Below, in pieces: positions 50,542 to 52,621 of a stretch of 52,621 bases of DNA; position 1 is the stretch's first letter, and every line of letters starts with the position of its first letter. The notes beneath the pieces were generated by a model. The model made no database searches, had not been told where the DNA came from, and saw nothing but the letters and a program-made list of their open reading frames with translations. Position numbers and translations under genes: made by a program. Source of the DNA: Bradyrhizobium liaoningense (GTDB lineage: Bacteria > Pseudomonadota > Alphaproteobacteria > Rhizobiales > Xanthobacteraceae); contig NZ_JAFCJM010000047.1 of assembly GCF_018130955.1 (NCBI RefSeq), forward strand, positions 1 through 52,621, written 5' to 3'.

Positions 50542-52227
50542 TCAGTGACGATGTCCGCCGCCCACGAACGCGCGCAGCGGCTGTGAGCCTTCCGGGCTGA
50601 CGACTTCGACGACCTCCATCATGCCGAGGTCTTCGTGATCCAGGATGTGGCAGTGCAGGACGAAGGCGCCGATGTAGTCGGTGTACTGCGTGTAGACGTT
50701 GATCTGCTTCCGCGGCGGGACCAGCACGGTGTCCTTCCAGACCGTCTCCGGACCGGACGGTCCCTGCCGTTCGAACTGGAACGGATTGACGTGAATGTGG
50801 AAGACGTGGGGCAGCGGCGGGATGCCGTTGTTCTCCGTGGGATCGCCGATGGTCGAGAGCGACCATTGGTCGACGGTGTTCAACACCACCTTGCGCGTGT
50901 GGTTGGGGTCGAAGGCCTCGTAGTTGATCTGGAAATAGTTGCGATTGCCCGGACGATCCTGTCCGAGCTTGAACACGACCTGCTGCACGCCGACCGCCTT
51001 CGCTTTCAGGTCGACGTTCGGGAACGGCGCGAGCGGGGCCATCTCGGCGCTGGTCGGCAGCGCCATGTCCACGGGCTCGCCCTGCACGTCGACGATGGCC
51101 AACACTTCCTCCGCCTGCGCAACCGCGCGCAACGATTGCGCGGCCGTCAGCGCGCCGTTGATCAGCCGGTAGCGGCCGGGCGTCTTGCTTGCCTGCACCA
51201 GCACGTCGCTGCGATAGCCCGGCTGCAGCTCGATCGTCTGCCCCGCGGGCCAGGTATCGACGCGGCCGAGATAGAGGCCGTCGAGCGCGATCTCATGCAG
51301 GGGGTGCCCTTCCAGCCGGATTGCGAGCGAGGCACGGAAGCCGGTGTCGATGAGACGCCAGCGCTGCACCTCGCCGGGCCGCATCGTGATCACCGGGCGC
51401 AAATCGCCGTTGATGGTGATCTGCCGCTTGCTGCAGGTCCAGGTGCCGGGGTTGGGCGTCGGACAGGGCGACGGATCGGGAAACAGCGCAGAGATCTGAT
51501 TCAGCTCGCCATTGGTGTCGTAGAGGATGGTCTGGAACAGCATGACCTTCTCGCCCTTGTTGGCTTCGCGCAGCGCAGGCGGGATCTTCGACGCATCGTC
51601 GTCCAGGATGAGCGCGCCGGCCATGCCGCTGCCGACCTGGATCGACGTCGAGCCATGGGTGTGGGCGTGATACCAGAACGAGCCGGGCGCATGGTTCGCC
51701 GGCACCCTGATCTCGAAGGGGAACTGCGTCTGCGGCAGCAGCGCGAGCAGGACGTTGTCGCTGTTGCCGACCGGCGAGACGTGCAGGCCGTGGGTATGCA
51801 GATTGGTGGTGTTGAACGAGGCGGGCACGACGCTCAAATGCGCGTTCGACCGCTCCTGCTCGAATTGCTGATTGACCTGGTCGGGCGTTTCTACCGGCAG
51901 CTTGTTGGACAGGAGGATGTTGAGCACGTCTCCGGGCTTTGCGCGCAGCGTCGGACCGGCGAGGCGTCCGCCATAGGTCCGGAGCGTGACGCCGCAGCCG
52001 CCGATGCTGACGGTGTTCGAATCGGTGTACTGGACGTCGAGGGCGGTCTTCAGCACGCCGTTCGCGGAGACGATTTCGGGCGGATTGCGGAACGGTTTTT
52101 CGCCATAGCGCGCAACGTCGATATCCCTGTACTCGCAACCGGCCCGGTCGGCCTTTGCGATGCCGGCGCCGGCCGCAACGAACGAGACAGCGAGAGCAAA
52201 GGCTTGAATCGTCCGGAGATGCGACAT
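50542..52227 (-). CDS. Multicopper oxidase, secreted
   Basis: A 561-residue protein with a Sec signal peptide (FALAVSFVAAGAGIAKA). The four copper-binding His motifs are all present: HTHGLHVSP, YHAHTHGSTSIQVGSG, HVFHIHVNPFQ and HCHILDHEDLGMMEV, the last with the Cys of the type 1 site and a Met three residues after Gly (axial ligand type). Likely a cuproxidase/laccase of the periplasm. GGGAGTG precedes the ATG. Upstream control sites are listed separately. No copper chaperone gene is adjacent. Confidence 0.93.
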   Translation of the reverse strand: MSHLRTIQAFALAVSFVAAGAGIAKADRAGCEYRDIDVARYGEKPFRNPPEIVSANGVLKTALDVQYTDSNTVSIGGCGVTLRTYGGRLAGPTLRAKPGDVLNILLSNKLPVETPDQVNQQFEQERSNAHLSVVPASFNTTNLHTHGLHVSPVGNSDNVLLALLPQTQFPFEIRVPANHAPGSFWYHAHTHGSTSIQVGSGMAGALILDDDASKIPPALREANKGEKVMLFQTILYDTNGELNQISALFPDPSPCPTPNPGTWTCSKRQITINGDLRPVITMRPGEVQRWRLIDTGFRASLAIRLEGHPLHEIALDGLYLGRVDTWPAGQTIELQPGYRSDVLVQASKTPGRYRLINGALTAAQSLRAVAQAEEVLAIVDVQGEPVDMALPTSAEMAPLAPFPNVDLKAKAVGVQQVVFKLGQDRPGNRNYFQINYEAFDPNHTRKVVLNTVDQWSLSTIGDPTENNGIPPLPHVFHIHVNPFQFERQGPSGPETVWKDTVLVPPRKQINVYTQYTDYIGAFVLHCHILDHEDLGMMEVVEVVSPEGSQPLRAFVGGGHRH

Positions 52228-52268
52228 GGATCACTCCCGATTGGTAAACCAGCGCTTCGAGATGACGT

Positions 52269-52298
52269 CTCTTGCTGCACTCGGTCTTGCTGCACTCG
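52269..52298. repeat. 15-bp tandem duplication in the oxidase leader
   Basis: TCTTGCTGCACTCG occurs at 52270 and again at 52285, period 15 bases. It lies about 45-70 bases before the multicopper oxidase start, so it may alter leader folding. Possibly slippage-derived, like the 15-bp repeat at 2816. Confidence 0.85.
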
Positions 52299-52355
52299 AG
52301 CGCATCCGGCCCGGCACAGCCGGCTCAACTCACTTCAACGAGTAAGTTTAATGTT

Positions 52356-52385
52356 CTACAATCTAAAGGAGATATACTACAATCT
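52356..52385. promoter_or_regulatory. Direct repeat CTACAATCT, 21-bp spacing
   Basis: CTACAATCT at 52356-52364 and 52377-52385, the starts 21 bases apart, about two helical turns. On the minus strand the site reads AGATTGTAG twice. The region is the likely promoter of the multicopper oxidase, so this may be an operator for a regulator binding side by side; half of it resembles a BlaI/CopY-like half-site. Confidence 0.55.
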
Positions 52386-52544
52386 GAAGACGATGGTCAA
52401 TCTGGCCGGGAGCGCGTGGCTGAACGTCACGCACGCATCGACACGCGGTCGAGACGGAGCGAGCCAAACGCGCGCTTCAGATTAGAAGAGTGCTGACGTG
52501 TAAAAGCCGCCGGCATCGGTGCGAAGCCACCGCGGCTGGCCAAA

Positions 52545-52621
52545 ATCGGGATAGGGGGGAGCCTCGCAGCTCCTCCCCTCCCACACCACCGTACGTACGG
52601 GTCCGTATACGGCGGTTCGCT
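52545..52621 (-). mobile_element. 3' end of a group II intron (domains V and VI)
   Basis: On the minus strand, 52616-52585 folds as a domain V hairpin: 8-bp lower stem (CCGCCGTA/TACGGTGG), a two-base bulge CG on the 3' side, a 4-bp upper stem (TACG/CGTA) and a 4-base loop. It is followed by a domain VI stem (GGGAGGGGAGGAGC onward) with a bulged A near 52552, 7 bases before a final AT at about 52545, the expected branch point and 3' splice site. The rest of the intron and any reverse transcriptase gene lie beyond the window. Confidence 0.72.

Larger units (their letters stand above)
52228..52544. other. Upstream region of the multicopper oxidase
   Basis: About 317 bases. It holds a 15-bp tandem duplication (TCTTGCTGCACTCG twice, 52270-52298), a pair of CTACAATCT boxes 21 bases apart (52356 and 52377) and, near the intron end, a terminator-like stem (AGCCGC/GCGGCT, 52504-52535) read on the minus strand. 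No gene is supported. Confidence 0.6.

Noticed and set aside
52394..52486. 30-codon plus-strand frame preceded by AAAGGAGATATAC
   Set aside because: The ribosome-site-like string is more than 15 bases from the ATG and the peptide has no support; the boxes are better read as an oxidase operator.

Overview
The window looks like chromosomal DNA of a Bradyrhizobium-type alphaproteobacterium. The inference rests on high GC, dense genes with ATGA/GTGA/TGATG overlaps, several interspersed palindromic repeats of the rhizobial kind, two orphan ABC_sub_bind-type binding proteins, and the pairing of ornithine decarboxylase with homospermidine synthase. I could not run a search, so species and family names come from recognising the protein sequences.

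Layout. 0.1-5.1 kb: NfeD/SPFH membrane pair, an orphan binding protein, ferrochelatase, a MAPEG protein and a thioesterase. 5.2-9.0 kb: a translationally coupled set of M3 peptidase, DUF1007 protein and His-rich NicO nickel/cobalt transporter. 9.1-14 kb: a polyamine locus with a long structured leader (speF-type RNA candidate), ornithine decarboxylase, a GNAT gene broken by one in-frame TAG, a RidA protein and homospermidine synthase. 14.2-15.4 kb: a small membrane protein and an MgtC-family protein. 15.5-17.6 kb: an AT-richer accessory stretch with small orphan genes and a second orphan binding protein.

17.7-22.55 kb: the most striking block, a six-gene minus-strand operon behind a near-perfect Zur-type palindrome at 22524-22540. 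In transcription order it holds a tiny His-rich membrane protein, ZnuC, ZnuB, ZnuA, a CobW/COG0523 metallochaperone GTPase with a His-rich loop, and a WD40-like beta-propeller protein of unknown role. Five genes follow one another with stop/start overlaps or very short gaps. Just upstream lie two small coupled permease genes, which look like the two halves of a DUF318-type permease, and a truncated, frameshifted copy of the second half.

24.1-34 kb: repeats and a terminator, superoxide dismutase, a GNAT, a MATE exporter, a DUF3095 protein, and an acyl-activation cassette (FadD-like ligase; then ACP, second adenylate-forming ligase and SDR in one overlapping operon) that looks like a small dedicated lipid or acyl-modification pathway. 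34.2-43.7 kb: small secreted proteins, a secreted DMP19-like protein, HtpG, an OpgC-type acyltransferase, a MarR regulator with a 16-bp palindromic operator facing a cytochrome-b-like membrane protein, a rubredoxin-like/MBL fusion and an MFS transporter. 43.7-52.6 kb: an outer-membrane beta-barrel, an AraC regulator, an acyl-CoA synthetase, a DUF2059 protein, a second OpgC protein, a second MAPEG protein, a small Cys-containing secreted protein and a multicopper oxidase. The window ends inside a group II intron: its domain V and VI hairpins are readable on the minus strand at 52545-52621, and the rest of the intron lies outside.

No CRISPR array, rRNA or tRNA gene was recognised.
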